From positions 145,721 through 209,720 of the forward strand of contig JAJRPM010000015.1 of the NCBI GenBank assembly GCA_024280775.1: a DNA stretch of 64,000 nt. Reading direction: 5' to 3'. This stretch comes from Candidatus Zixiibacteriota bacterium (lineage in GTDB: Bacteria > Zixibacteria > MSB-5A5 > GN15 > JACZUZ01). The notes below the pieces were generated by a model, which was not told the origin of the DNA, made no database searches, and saw nothing but the letters and a program-made list of their open reading frames with translations. Shown piece after piece: positions 15,388 through 24,434 of the stretch (position 1 is its first letter; the number at the start of each line of letters is the position of its first letter). The position numbers were made by a program, and so were the translations under genes.

Positions 15388-16377
15388 ATGTCTGACGACG
15401 AACAACAACCTATAATAATCAAGAAGATTTACAAGGTTCATGGCGGCCATCACGGCGGCGCATGGAAGGTCGCCTTTGCGGATTTCATGACGGCTATGAT
15501 GGCTTTCTTTCTTGTGCTTTGGCTGGTGGGGCAAGATCAGGAGATCAAGAATTCGGTTGCCGGATATTTTAAGGACCCTATCGGATTTGACAGGGGTGGT
15601 AAGATGGGTTCCGGTAAGGGCGCTGGATTGATGCAGGGTCAGACCGGCATGATGGACAAGACTACCGCTTCTTCTGTTATCCGCAAGAAAATGAAGGAAG
15701 CTGCAGAGAGTATCAGGCAGAACCTTATGCTCAGCGACGAATTTAAGGGCCTGCGCAACAATGTTCAAGTCGAGCTAACAGCCGAGGGATTGCGTATTCA
15801 GATAATTGAGGGTGGTGATTCTTCTTTCTTTGAATCAGGTAGCTCAAGGATGAGTCCTACAGGTGAGGCTATTTTGGGACTCATTGGTCAGGAAGTAAAA
15901 AAACTTCCCAACCGGATAATTTACGAAGGTCACACAGACGCCAGCGGTTCGGGTAATTTGTATGGCTATAGCAATTGGGACTTGGGCGCTGACCGGGCGA
16001 ATTTCACACGGAAGGTCATGTTGAGAAATGGCGTACGCACAAGTCAGGTCAAGGAAGTGCGAAGCTATGGCTCAACCAAGCCACTCTTCCCTGATAGGCC
16101 CAATGATCCTCACAATCGTCGTGTATCAATACTTGTGCTCAATGATTACGATTATATTTTAGAGCACAATCTACTTGATACGAGTTTCATCGGCTCCACT
16201 GCTACAGAAGAGTCCGGTAGTGATTTGGCGCATACAGATAAGGCTGCAACAGAACATGAGTCTGTATCTAGCTCTAATGAAGGGCATGCGAAAGAGAACT
16301 CGGAAGACGTTGAGGAGATTGACGAGAGCTCTTTTGAATTGCCGGACTATTTGAAGGATACCAGCGGACTGGAATAA
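15388..16377 (+). CDS. motB: Flagellar motor stator protein MotB
   Basis: A 329-residue protein with a single transmembrane helix near residues 25-48 that starts WKVAFADFMTAMMAFFLVLW, with the ion-binding Asp of the ADFMTAMMAFF motif. Residues 150-265 are an OmpA-like peptidoglycan-binding domain (IIYEGHTDAS, LGADRANFTRKVM). The Ser/Glu-rich tail after residue 270 is not part of the family core. The chosen ATG has GGATGGG about eight bases upstream; an ATG four codons earlier lacks a site. It anchors the MotA channel to the cell wall. The sequence around the helix resembles lateral-type stators. Confidence 0.92.
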   Translation: MSDDEQQPIIIKKIYKVHGGHHGGAWKVAFADFMTAMMAFFLVLWLVGQDQEIKNSVAGYFKDPIGFDRGGKMGSGKGAGLMQGQTGMMDKTTASSVIRKKMKEAAESIRQNLMLSDEFKGLRNNVQVELTAEGLRIQIIEGGDSSFFESGSSRMSPTGEAILGLIGQEVKKLPNRIIYEGHTDASGSGNLYGYSNWDLGADRANFTRKVMLRNGVRTSQVKEVRSYGSTKPLFPDRPNDPHNRRVSILVLNDYDYILEHNLLDTSFIGSTATEESGSDLAHTDKAATEHESVSSSNEGHAKENSEDVEEIDESSFELPDYLKDTSGLE

Positions 16378-16411
16378 GCAACAGTTGTTCCCGGCAAATT
16401 TTGACGAAAAG

Positions 16412-16450
16412 AAAAGACCGAACGCGTTAGTAATGCGCGTTCGGTCTTTT
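16412..16450. terminator. Bidirectional terminator between motB and the subtilase gene
   Basis: A perfect 15-bp stem (16412-16426 with 16436-16450) has a 9-nt loop and A/T runs on both sides, so it serves both convergent genes. Confidence 0.88.
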
Positions 16451-16499
16451 TCTTTGTATCCACTAGCGATTTGTTGCTACTTTAGCAAGTGGCTCCAGC

Positions 16500-18935
16500 T
16501 CAACTTCCTGTTGTACCACAAATCGGCGCTGGACCGCCATTGAATATTCTCGCTATCATGTAAGTCACATCGGCAATGTTGATAGTGTTGTCTCCATTTG
16601 CATCTGCTGCGTCATCACATGGCGGCGCTATGCCGGCGTTGAATATCCGTGCAATCAAGAACGTTACGTCCCCGATATTGAATGTTCCACTGCCATCGGC
16701 GTCACCGGCTACTAAACAGCACCCTGCAACCTTGACAACTGGCGCGAGATAGGCGGGAACGATAGAGCCGTGCAATGTCTCTTCTGCCAGAACTCCGCCG
16801 AAAGATACGGTGTTCAAGGGCATTGAATTGCCAGAGACACTTCCGGGGAGAATTTCAAAGCGCACAGCTACTACGGCTCCAGCTCCCGGTTGGAGATGTG
16901 GTGAAGTTCCTACAGTGTTACTACTACGCAGGACAATCAATATTTTCTTACCGAATGGGTCCTCACTTGGCACTTCCTGCACTTCGAATTGCGAGGCGCG
17001 GAGGCCGGTTGTGGTAATACCGATATACTTCAACTTAACGCCGTTCAATTCATCGTAGGTTAGCGGGATATTTAGTGACTTGACCTGGAAGTCGTTGGTA
17101 AGCGCAAATGGCACATCAACGGTGTCACCTATGTTACCTTCGGCGGTGTCACCGCCGAGTGTGTCGGCGTGCACAAAGACTAAATGTTTCGCCTGCTCGA
17201 ATCCGTCTCCATTGGGGTCGGTGGCAGTGAGAGTCACATCATAGATACCTACGGAGTTGTAGGTGTTGGTGGGATTCTGCATTGAGGAAACATTTCCATC
17301 ACCAAAGGTCCAGCTCCATGCGGTTGGTGAATTGGGTGATGTGTCGGTGAAATCAACTACCAATCCGGGAGCGCCTGAAAGAGTTGGCCCGGCGGTGAAA
17401 TTTGCTATAGGCAGGTTTTGGATGGCGTTAAACGGATTGACTCGTCCGGAACCTAATTGACCGATAAAAGTTGGGTTTTGAACGTCGATATTGTCGGCTG
17501 TTGCTAAGAGGATAGAATCAATTTCTACTTTGGTCCAACCGGGCATCAGTGACTTGATTAGCAGAACAGCTCCACAGTATGCGGGCGCGGCCATTGAGGT
17601 TCCACTCAGGTTGGCATAGGTGGGTGTGAAAACACTTGAGAATGTAGATTGAATTGAACTTCCCGGGGCTGAAATTTCCACCCATGATCCGAAATTCGAA
17701 AAGCCGGATCTGGTGTCACCGCCATCTGTTGAGGCTACAGTTATTACATCAGGTCGTAACCCGAGGAAATCGGGAGAGTCTGCATTGTCATTTCCGGCGG
17801 CATTTGAGATTACCAGCCCACTGTCGTTTGCAAGATCAAGAGCCAGAGCCAGAGAGCTAAGCGCCGAGCTTCCCCAGGAAGTGTTGACTACATCCGCTCC
17901 CATACGCGCGGCATAGTCGATTGCCGTGGCCGCATTTGAGAGGTTAATGAATCCGTTACCATCGGGAGCGGTTGCTCCAATACGCAGGCACATGATACGC
18001 GGTCCGCGTGTGGCATAGTTTGCTCCGGCGTTCCATCCACCAGCGATTCCGGCAACGCCTAGTCCGTTGTTGGTCGCTGCGGCGGCTATTCCTGCTACGT
18101 GTGTTCCGTGGCCGTTGTGGTCATTGGGATCCGGATCAGGAGTTCCGGGGTCTTCTCCGGCCATTACTCCTCCGCCTAACCCGGTGAAGAAGTCGTAACC
18201 GATAAGATCATCGACAACACCGTTGCCATCATCATCGATACCATTTAGGTCATCAAGGTCAAATACTTCTCCGTCACCGTCGAGGTCCTCCCCTGGATTC
18301 ACCCATATTTTGTCAACAAGGTCCTCGTGACGATAGTTAACGCCGGAGTCGGTTAGAGCAATTTTTGCGGTATCAGACCCAGGCTCTACATCCCAAACAT
18401 CTGTGGCTTGGATTTTTGCAGGAGCATATTGCAGGTTCCAGCGCGGATCATCAGGGATTACCTGAGAACCTAGCAAGGGCATGGCCCAGATTTTTTCGGC
18501 GGAGACTACTTTTCCAGTAGCCATGAGGTCATTGATTAGAATATCCAAATCCACACTCTCAGAGAACTGCATGAGTTGGAATTTGCTCATGGTTCTATCA
18601 ATTGCTTTTGCAGATAGCTCATCGCGCCAAGGGAATACCGCGCGGACCTCTGATATTTGATAGTTGCTTAGTACGGCGTCAACTGCGGGAGCTCCAAAAC
18701 TAACTCTTCCGAATGACTTTACTTTTGAACCTACGGTTACGTCATCGGTAAACCTAACTTCTAGTTGGCCTTTGATAATGAACGGCTTCGGCTGGGGAGC
18801 GTTTTCTTTGTAAACCGCGTAGCTGGAGAGAGGTAACGCCAGCGCTACGCCTATAGTCATCGTCAATGCAACGCCCAATCGAAACTTGACGCCTCTTATC
18901 ATTCTCTTCCCATTTAACATCTTGCTAGATCCCAT
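16500..18935 (-). CDS. Secreted subtilisin-like protease with PKD, cohesin-like and dockerin-like modules
   Basis: An 811-residue protein with a signal peptide near residues 15-40. A propeptide-like region (about 45-150) precedes the S8 catalytic domain. The triad is visible: Asp in IALTDSGVNYRHEDL, His in NGHGTHVAG and Ser in LSGTSMAAP. A Ca-binding-looking insertion (DLDGDGEVFDLDD) sits after the Asp. A PKD domain (about 512-595, WSWTFGDG) and a cohesin-like beta domain (about 600-735) follow. The last 75 residues have two dockerin-type Ca loops (DADGSGTFNIGD and DANGDNTINIAD) bracketed by cysteines and end CGTTGS. It probably digests external protein while tethered at the cell surface. It is related to the subtilase at 48349-50772. 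AAGGTG precedes the ATG. Confidence 0.9.
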   Translation of the reverse strand: MGSSKMLNGKRMIRGVKFRLGVALTMTIGVALALPLSSYAVYKENAPQPKPFIIKGQLEVRFTDDVTVGSKVKSFGRVSFGAPAVDAVLSNYQISEVRAVFPWRDELSAKAIDRTMSKFQLMQFSESVDLDILINDLMATGKVVSAEKIWAMPLLGSQVIPDDPRWNLQYAPAKIQATDVWDVEPGSDTAKIALTDSGVNYRHEDLVDKIWVNPGEDLDGDGEVFDLDDLNGIDDDGNGVVDDLIGYDFFTGLGGGVMAGEDPGTPDPDPNDHNGHGTHVAGIAAAATNNGLGVAGIAGGWNAGANYATRGPRIMCLRIGATAPDGNGFINLSNAATAIDYAARMGADVVNTSWGSSALSSLALALDLANDSGLVISNAAGNDNADSPDFLGLRPDVITVASTDGGDTRSGFSNFGSWVEISAPGSSIQSTFSSVFTPTYANLSGTSMAAPAYCGAVLLIKSLMPGWTKVEIDSILLATADNIDVQNPTFIGQLGSGRVNPFNAIQNLPIANFTAGPTLSGAPGLVVDFTDTSPNSPTAWSWTFGDGNVSSMQNPTNTYNSVGIYDVTLTATDPNGDGFEQAKHLVFVHADTLGGDTAEGNIGDTVDVPFALTNDFQVKSLNIPLTYDELNGVKLKYIGITTTGLRASQFEVQEVPSEDPFGKKILIVLRSSNTVGTSPHLQPGAGAVVAVRFEILPGSVSGNSMPLNTVSFGGVLAEETLHGSIVPAYLAPVVKVAGCCLVAGDADGSGTFNIGDVTFLIARIFNAGIAPPCDDAADANGDNTINIADVTYMIARIFNGGPAPICGTTGS

Positions 18936-19642
18936 GAATTTTCACCTTCTTTTTCTCAGGCATTCAGCCTGAATATGTAGGTTGTTTGTTTCTTAATCTG
19001 GATTTACAGAAAAAATTATCTCCCTACATCGTCCTACTCGGCAAAATCCGTACCGTGATACGCTATACCGTGCGAACAATTAGGGTAACAGTCTTTTGAC
19101 TACCTCTCATTGACGTTCTGCGTCGCTATAGTTTACTGCGACAACTAAGTGTTGCTAGTAACACTAGTAGATTAGTGTCTTCCTGAGGCGGTGAATGTTG
19201 TTACGAGTAAAAATGAGGTAAGTACAATCCCTGACGGATGTGTCGCCTGTACTTTTGCTACTAACACTTTTCTATCACTGTCTGTTCCTTGCCAAACTGC
19301 AACCGGCCCAACGTCTTCAAACAGCAACGTCTTCAAATAGCAGCGTCATCAAACAACAGCGGCTACAAACAGCAACCATTTCCAAGATAATAAGTTACAG
19401 GCTAGTGTCAATCAGAAATATTCAACCGTTCAAGAAAAAACGCTGATGCGACACTTACTAATGGGCTGGAGTGCGCAATTCTGTGCAAACTTCGATGAAA
19501 CTATAATATAAGGCGATGTCCCACCGCACAGATGTTGCCTGCGGTAACGTTATGTGTTACTTTCACTTCCGTCTGAGTATCAATGTCGAATATACACAGA
19601 TTTCTGGTTCAGCTCGAAGCTCATAGTTAGAGGATTCAGTTC
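18936..19642. other. Long intergenic region with a minisatellite
   Basis: It holds a hairpin (AGTGTT...AACACT near 19148-19165), a 16-bp tandem repeat at 19309-19372 and the upstream regions of two divergent genes. No gene is supported. Confidence 0.5.
19309..19372. repeat. 16-bp tandem repeat, four units
   Basis: The unit is CAACGTCTTCAAACAG. Units 1 and 2 differ at one base; units 3 and 4 are more diverged. The total is 64 bp. Confidence 0.8.
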
Positions 19643-20455
19643 ATGACGGTAAAAACATCTTTATCGGTAAACCAAATCGAGAGCTTTCTCAACTCCCATT
19701 ATTCTGTGCGACAATTCACAGGCGAACCTGTCGGCGACAATTTGGTTGAGAGAATCATCAAGATGGCGCGACGCGCTCCCACTTCCTCAAATCTACAAAT
19801 GTGTTCGATACTGACGGTTAGGGAAAGCAATCGTAAGGCAAAACTCGCGGAGCTTTGCGGTTCGCAAAAGCATATTGAAGACTCGGACGCTTTCTTTGTG
19901 TTTTTGGCGGACTTACATCCGTTGCATATTCTCTGCAAGGATCGCGGGTTTCCGTTTCATGGAGACTATCTTGAGCCATTTTTGCTGGCTACGGTTGATG
20001 CGTCACTTTGTGCCGGTCGGGCTTTGACAGCCGCGCAGGGACTTGACTTGGGCGGTGTGTTGGTTGGCGGTATTCGCAATGAACCGCAGGCTGTCGCGGA
20101 ATTGCTAGAGTTACCTGATTATTGTTATGCGGTTTGCGGTATGTCGCTTGGGTGGCCTCTCAAAGAAGGCAAAGTTAAGCCACGCATCTCTGATAGTGGA
20201 ATGCATCACAGGGAGACTTATGACCCCGAGTTATTCCGCGAGGCCGTTGAACGATACGACAAGCTGATTACTGAGACGGGGCTTTACAATAATCGTAATT
20301 ATCCTCTTCCGGAAGGCGCCGATGAGAAGGCCGCTGAATCTCGTCGGTATAGCTGGTCGGAGCATTCTGCGCGGAGAATCAGCAATGGTTCGCCCGGGGC
20401 TTTGCGTATTTCTTTGCGACCATTCCTTGAGAAAATAGGATTCAAACTTAAGTGA
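19643..20455 (+). CDS. Nitroreductase family (NfsA-like) flavoprotein
   Basis: A 270-residue cytoplasmic flavoenzyme. The family start HYSVRQFTGEPV and the FMN-binding ARRAPTSSNLQMCS are clear near residues 18-55. Then come ATVDASLCAGRALTAAQGLDLGGVLVGGIRN and VCGMSLGWPLKEGKVKPR, characteristic of the NfsA/FRP subgroup. Such enzymes reduce nitro compounds, quinones or flavins with NAD(P)H. The stop overlaps the next start (TGATG), so it leads an operon with an outer-membrane barrel and an EamA exporter. The set might handle a redox-active or toxic small molecule, a context inference only. Confidence 0.88.
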   Translation: MTVKTSLSVNQIESFLNSHYSVRQFTGEPVGDNLVERIIKMARRAPTSSNLQMCSILTVRESNRKAKLAELCGSQKHIEDSDAFFVFLADLHPLHILCKDRGFPFHGDYLEPFLLATVDASLCAGRALTAAQGLDLGGVLVGGIRNEPQAVAELLELPDYCYAVCGMSLGWPLKEGKVKPRISDSGMHHRETYDPELFREAVERYDKLITETGLYNNRNYPLPEGADEKAAESRRYSWSEHSARRISNGSPGALRISLRPFLEKIGFKLK

Positions 20456-21318
20456 TGGAGGTTTCATTGAAATTCCGGCCTGTTGTATTTCTTGTTTGCC
20501 TATTTGTAGGAGGACTATCCTCGCACATTTCGGCTGCAGATTTTGCCTGGGTTGAAGATGCCGCGAGTCTTGAGGCTGGCGCTGTGACGGTAAGCGCCGG
20601 TGGCGGGTATTATAGTGACGCTCCTTTTCCCTATGCTGGCCTAGAGGGGAATCTTTATGAAGCTCCGTGGATTGGACTGCGTTATTCAGCTAGTGACAAT
20701 GCGCAATTCTATTTCAATGGAGCGTTGCGAAAAACTCTATCGCCAAGGAACGTAGTTATCGCGGACGGTAGCGGAGAGCTGGAGCAACCGGTGTCGGTGA
20801 ATCAATCTCGTTCGGCAACGGGAGATTTTTCAATCTATTCTAAGTTCCGTTTTCCACTTTTTGCTGAAAGACTGGATTTCGGAATTGTGACCGGTTTCAC
20901 TATGCCAAATACGAATACTAGTTCGGGCCTGGGGCTGGACAGAAATGTTATTCATGGGCGCACGATTCTGGGCTATTCGATAGAAGGCGTTAGATTAGTG
21001 GCTAATGCCGGGATTGCTATTATTGATAACACCACGGGGATGGGGCAGGATGATTTCTTTACCTATGGCTTTGGCGCGGCTGTAAGTCCGGTTTCGGGAA
21101 TTGAGTTGCATGGAGAACTTTACGGTATTGACGGACCGCCGGATGGCGCTGGCGACGGGCTTTTTGATTCCTTGAATGTCGCTCTGGGAATTGGTGTATT
21201 CGCAGGTGATTTCACAGCTGATGTAACCGCCAAAAGATTCTTCAAAGACCCCGCCCCTACGACGGGCATTTTCATTCACTTTAGCCACACACTACACTTG
21301 GGTCCCAAGAAACCCTAG
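20455..21318 (+). CDS. Outer-membrane beta-barrel protein, unknown
   Basis: A 287-residue protein with a signal peptide (KFRPVVFLVCLFVGGLSS...ISA) followed by repeated amphipathic strands and a final FSHTLHLGPKKP. No named family is recognised; it resembles FCB barrel proteins of the DUF3187 or transporter type. The ATG overlaps the previous stop. A perfect GGAGG lies just after that ATG and five bases before a TTG at 20467, so the true start may be TTG, giving MKFRPVV. It is followed by the EamA gene with a one-base overlap (TAGTG). Confidence 0.65.
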   Translation: MEVSLKFRPVVFLVCLFVGGLSSHISAADFAWVEDAASLEAGAVTVSAGGGYYSDAPFPYAGLEGNLYEAPWIGLRYSASDNAQFYFNGALRKTLSPRNVVIADGSGELEQPVSVNQSRSATGDFSIYSKFRFPLFAERLDFGIVTGFTMPNTNTSSGLGLDRNVIHGRTILGYSIEGVRLVANAGIAIIDNTTGMGQDDFFTYGFGAAVSPVSGIELHGELYGIDGPPDGAGDGLFDSLNVALGIGVFAGDFTADVTAKRFFKDPAPTTGIFIHFSHTLHLGPKKP

Positions 21319-22220
21319 TGAGTTTCTTCTACAGTCATTACGGCGAGCTGTTTGCCCTACTTGCGGCGGTGATGTGGGGTAGCGCATCTATTTTCTTCAC
21401 ATTGTCATCGCGAGAGATCGGCGCAGGTAATCTCAACAGGTTGCGGCTTGTCTTTGCGGTTGTAATTCTCAGCGGGATAATATCCGCAACTGTCGGCTGG
21501 AGTTGGGTTGGCGATGTAACTCGGGAAGAATATGCTCTTCTGGCGCTTAGCGGAATTATTGGATTGGCGTTTGGTGACAGGTTCTACTTTTCCGCTCTCA
21601 AGGAAATGGGCCCTCGTCTTTCCACTCAGGTTTTTGCGCTTAATCCGGTTACTTCTACTCTGTTTGCCTGGATGTTTTTGGACGAGACTCTTGGGTTTTG
21701 GCCTTTGCTGGGAATTGCAGTTGCTATCGCAGGTGTGATACTGGTTACTTCTGAGCGACGAAAAACTGAAAACGGCTCACATGCGACATTTCGCGGTGTG
21801 AGTTTTGCGATGATTGCGACTGCCTGTCATTCAGGAGCCTTTGTGTTGGCCAAGCATGTGATGTCTTTCAAGATTGATGCTCTAACCGGTAGCTTTATTC
21901 GTATGGTTGCGGCATTGATTGCTGTTTGGGCTATTGCGGCTGTGAGTGGCAAATTGGTTTCCACCTGGCAGAGTATGTCCTCAATGCGAGTATGGAAACT
22001 GGTGGGCGCTGGTTCTATTTTGGGGCCTTCGATTGGTGTATGGGTGGCGCTGATTGGGATTACTCATGCGCCGGTGGGTATTGCTTCGACGCTTATGGCG
22101 CTTACTCCTCTATTTGTTATTCCTTTAGTGGTGATAACACAGGGCGAGAAGGTTTCTAGGCGGGCTGTTTTGGGGGCGTTGATTGCATTTGTTGGGGTGA
22201 TACTCATATTTGTGACTTAG
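21318..22220 (+). CDS. EamA-family transporter, second copy
   Basis: A 300-residue inner-membrane protein with two EamA repeats. The first ends FAWMFLDETLGFWPLLGIAVAIAGVILV and the second ends LTPLFVIPLVVITQGEKVSRRAVLGALIAFVGVILIF, both typical. Its GTG start overlaps the previous stop by one base, so it belongs to the nitroreductase operon. It may move the substrate or product of that operon across the inner membrane. It is a distant paralogue of the EamA protein at 2855-3766. Confidence 0.88.
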   Translation: MSFFYSHYGELFALLAAVMWGSASIFFTLSSREIGAGNLNRLRLVFAVVILSGIISATVGWSWVGDVTREEYALLALSGIIGLAFGDRFYFSALKEMGPRLSTQVFALNPVTSTLFAWMFLDETLGFWPLLGIAVAIAGVILVTSERRKTENGSHATFRGVSFAMIATACHSGAFVLAKHVMSFKIDALTGSFIRMVAALIAVWAIAAVSGKLVSTWQSMSSMRVWKLVGAGSILGPSIGVWVALIGITHAPVGIASTLMALTPLFVIPLVVITQGEKVSRRAVLGALIAFVGVILIFVT

Positions 22221-22262
22221 CCTCTCTTCACCGTTGTATGATTCGCCCCTAAGAGAAACTCC

Positions 22263-22290
22263 TTGACCGATTTGGCTTTTGCTTTATCTT
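22263..22290 (+). promoter_or_regulatory. Candidate sigma70-type promoter
   Basis: TTGACC (22263-22268), 16 nt, then TATCTT (22285-22290), 36 bp before the ATG at 22327. Confidence 0.4.
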
Positions 22291-22326
22291 CTATGCGGGT
22301 TATCGAATTAAAACATACTCAACATT

Positions 22327-24180
22327 ATGAAGTCTTTAGCGCCGAAATTGTCCGCAGTATTATTTCCACTGGTTCTTTTTGTATCAGGTGTCTTTTTTCC
22401 TGTCCGGGTGGTTGCGTCAGTGATCAATGTACCGGCGGATGTCAGTACAGTCCAAGGGGGAATTGACCTGGCCTTGACAGGTGATACTGTTTTGGTCGCT
22501 CCCGGGACATATCTTGAGAATCTGGTATTTCCGTCAACTCAATTTGTTTTGCTGGGCGATGGCGCTCCCTCCGATGTGATTCTAACTCCTTTAGATGTTG
22601 ATAGCATGATTATTGTCCTCACCAACGGTAATCCACCGGGGACGGTTATTGAGAATTTCACTTTGAAAGGTTGTCTTACAAATGCTATTTGGATTCCGTC
22701 GGGCAACCTGCGAATTGCAAATTGCATTTTTAAGAACAACGCGGGGCCTTTCGCCGGAGGCAATTGGGGAGTCGTGTCAATTAAGAATGACGCCAGTGTG
22801 ATTGTCACCGGATGTCTTTTCTACAACAATCGTAATATGTGTGTTTCATTCAATGGCGGAAAAGGGACCATTCTTAACAACACTATGGACGGGAATGTTG
22901 GAGGCGTGGGAGTTTCCGCTAGCGACAGTGTTACGATAATCAATAATATCTTTACAAACGCCACCGAGGTTTTTCCGGGAGTTGGCGGCTGGGGTATCGT
23001 CGGCGTGGGGAATCTTAATCCGGCGGTGGACTACAATAACATCTTCAATAATGTAATCGACTACGGACTGGGGTTCTCGCCGGGGGCTAACGATTTGATG
23101 TTGGACCCACTTTATGCGCATCCGGCGCTTGGTGATTTTTCTTTGTTACCCAATTCTCCCTGTATTGACGCTGGTGATCCGGATACAACTCTGAACGATG
23201 CAGATGGCTCTCGTAGTAATATGGGCGCGTTTTCGCCTTGCGATACTACACTTGATTCGGACTCGGATGGCGTTTTGGATTGTTTTGATAATTGTCCCTA
23301 TACCTCCAACGCTAGTCAGTTGGATAGTGACGGGGATGGTATTGGTGATGACTGTGATGTTTGCCCGAGTGATACCAGCAATGACATTGATGGCGATTTG
23401 ATATGCGGGGCGTTGGATAACTGCCTGAACGTTGCTAATCCCCTTCAGGAGGACCCTGATGCCGACGGGCTTGGTTCCGCTTGCGATAATTGCCCCGATG
23501 ACTTCAATGATTCGCAATTGGATTCTGATTTGGATGGTGTGGGGGATGTTTGTGATAATTGTCCCTCTGACTCAAATTCTGCGCAAGTTGACAGCGATTC
23601 GGACGGTATTGGTGACGCTTGTGATTTTGATGCGGACAATGACGGGATTCCGGATTCTACTGACAATTGTCTGATGGCATCCAATCCGGATCAGGCTGAT
23701 ATTGATGGTGATGGCGCAGGTGATGTGTGTGACCCCTGCCCGCTGGATGCCGGTGACGATAGCGATAGCGACGGACATTGTGATTCGGACGATAATTGTC
23801 CCTCGATTGCTAATGCAAGCCAGACAGATGTAGACGGAGATGGTGTTGGAGACTTATGTGATAATTGCGCCGGCGATGCTAATCCTTTGCAGGAAGACAC
23901 CGATAGTGACGGTGTTGGAGATGTTTGTGACGCCTGCCCTGAGTATCCGTTTGAATGTTGCTGCACTGTTGCGGGGGATTATGATGATGATGGTCTTTTT
24001 AACATAGCGGATGTTACTTCAGGGATAGCGCGGATATTTGCCGGAGGAGCGCCGCCGGCTTGCGGTGATGAGTCCGATACTGACGGTAATAATACCTTCA
24101 ACATCGCTGATGTTACTTACGGAATTGCTCGCATCTTTGCAGGCGGGGCGGCGCCGGTTTGCGGGACTACGGGGTTGTAA
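22327..24180 (+). CDS. Secreted beta-helix / thrombospondin-3 / dockerin-like protein
   Basis: A 617-residue secreted protein. After a signal peptide (about 1-30) comes a pectin-lyase-type right-handed beta-helix (about 33-310) that opens with INVPADVSTVQGGIDLA and DTVLVAPGTYLENLVF. Residues about 310-540 are acidic thrombospondin type-3 repeats with D-D-DG-D...C patterns that bind many Ca2+ ions. The last 70 residues are two dockerin-type loops (DYDDDGLFNIAD and DTDGNNTFNIAD) between cysteines, ending CGTTGL. It is probably a cell-surface or matrix carbohydrate-associated protein; catalysis is not evident. It forms a tandem paralogue pair with the next gene. Confidence 0.88.
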   Translation: MKSLAPKLSAVLFPLVLFVSGVFFPVRVVASVINVPADVSTVQGGIDLALTGDTVLVAPGTYLENLVFPSTQFVLLGDGAPSDVILTPLDVDSMIIVLTNGNPPGTVIENFTLKGCLTNAIWIPSGNLRIANCIFKNNAGPFAGGNWGVVSIKNDASVIVTGCLFYNNRNMCVSFNGGKGTILNNTMDGNVGGVGVSASDSVTIINNIFTNATEVFPGVGGWGIVGVGNLNPAVDYNNIFNNVIDYGLGFSPGANDLMLDPLYAHPALGDFSLLPNSPCIDAGDPDTTLNDADGSRSNMGAFSPCDTTLDSDSDGVLDCFDNCPYTSNASQLDSDGDGIGDDCDVCPSDTSNDIDGDLICGALDNCLNVANPLQEDPDADGLGSACDNCPDDFNDSQLDSDLDGVGDVCDNCPSDSNSAQVDSDSDGIGDACDFDADNDGIPDSTDNCLMASNPDQADIDGDGAGDVCDPCPLDAGDDSDSDGHCDSDDNCPSIANASQTDVDGDGVGDLCDNCAGDANPLQEDTDSDGVGDVCDACPEYPFECCCTVAGDYDDDGLFNIADVTSGIARIFAGGAPPACGDESDTDGNNTFNIADVTYGIARIFAGGAAPVCGTTGL

Positions 24181-24434
24181 GCCAGGACTGCATTGATTCG
24201 GATTCAGAATACCTATCTTAATAGCCATCATTAACTTCCGCTTCCGATCATTATCGTGGAGGATACTTGTCCGTCCGCGTGATTTACTTATTCTGCGCGT
24301 TGCCAATTTTTCTACTTGCATAGGTTTACGCAATTTCATATATTCAATAACATAAAGCGTCGCGTATTGTCTCATGTACAATATGCGTTGATAGTTTTTG
24401 GCTCCCAATATCCCTTTTCTCCGGAGGTCGTAAC

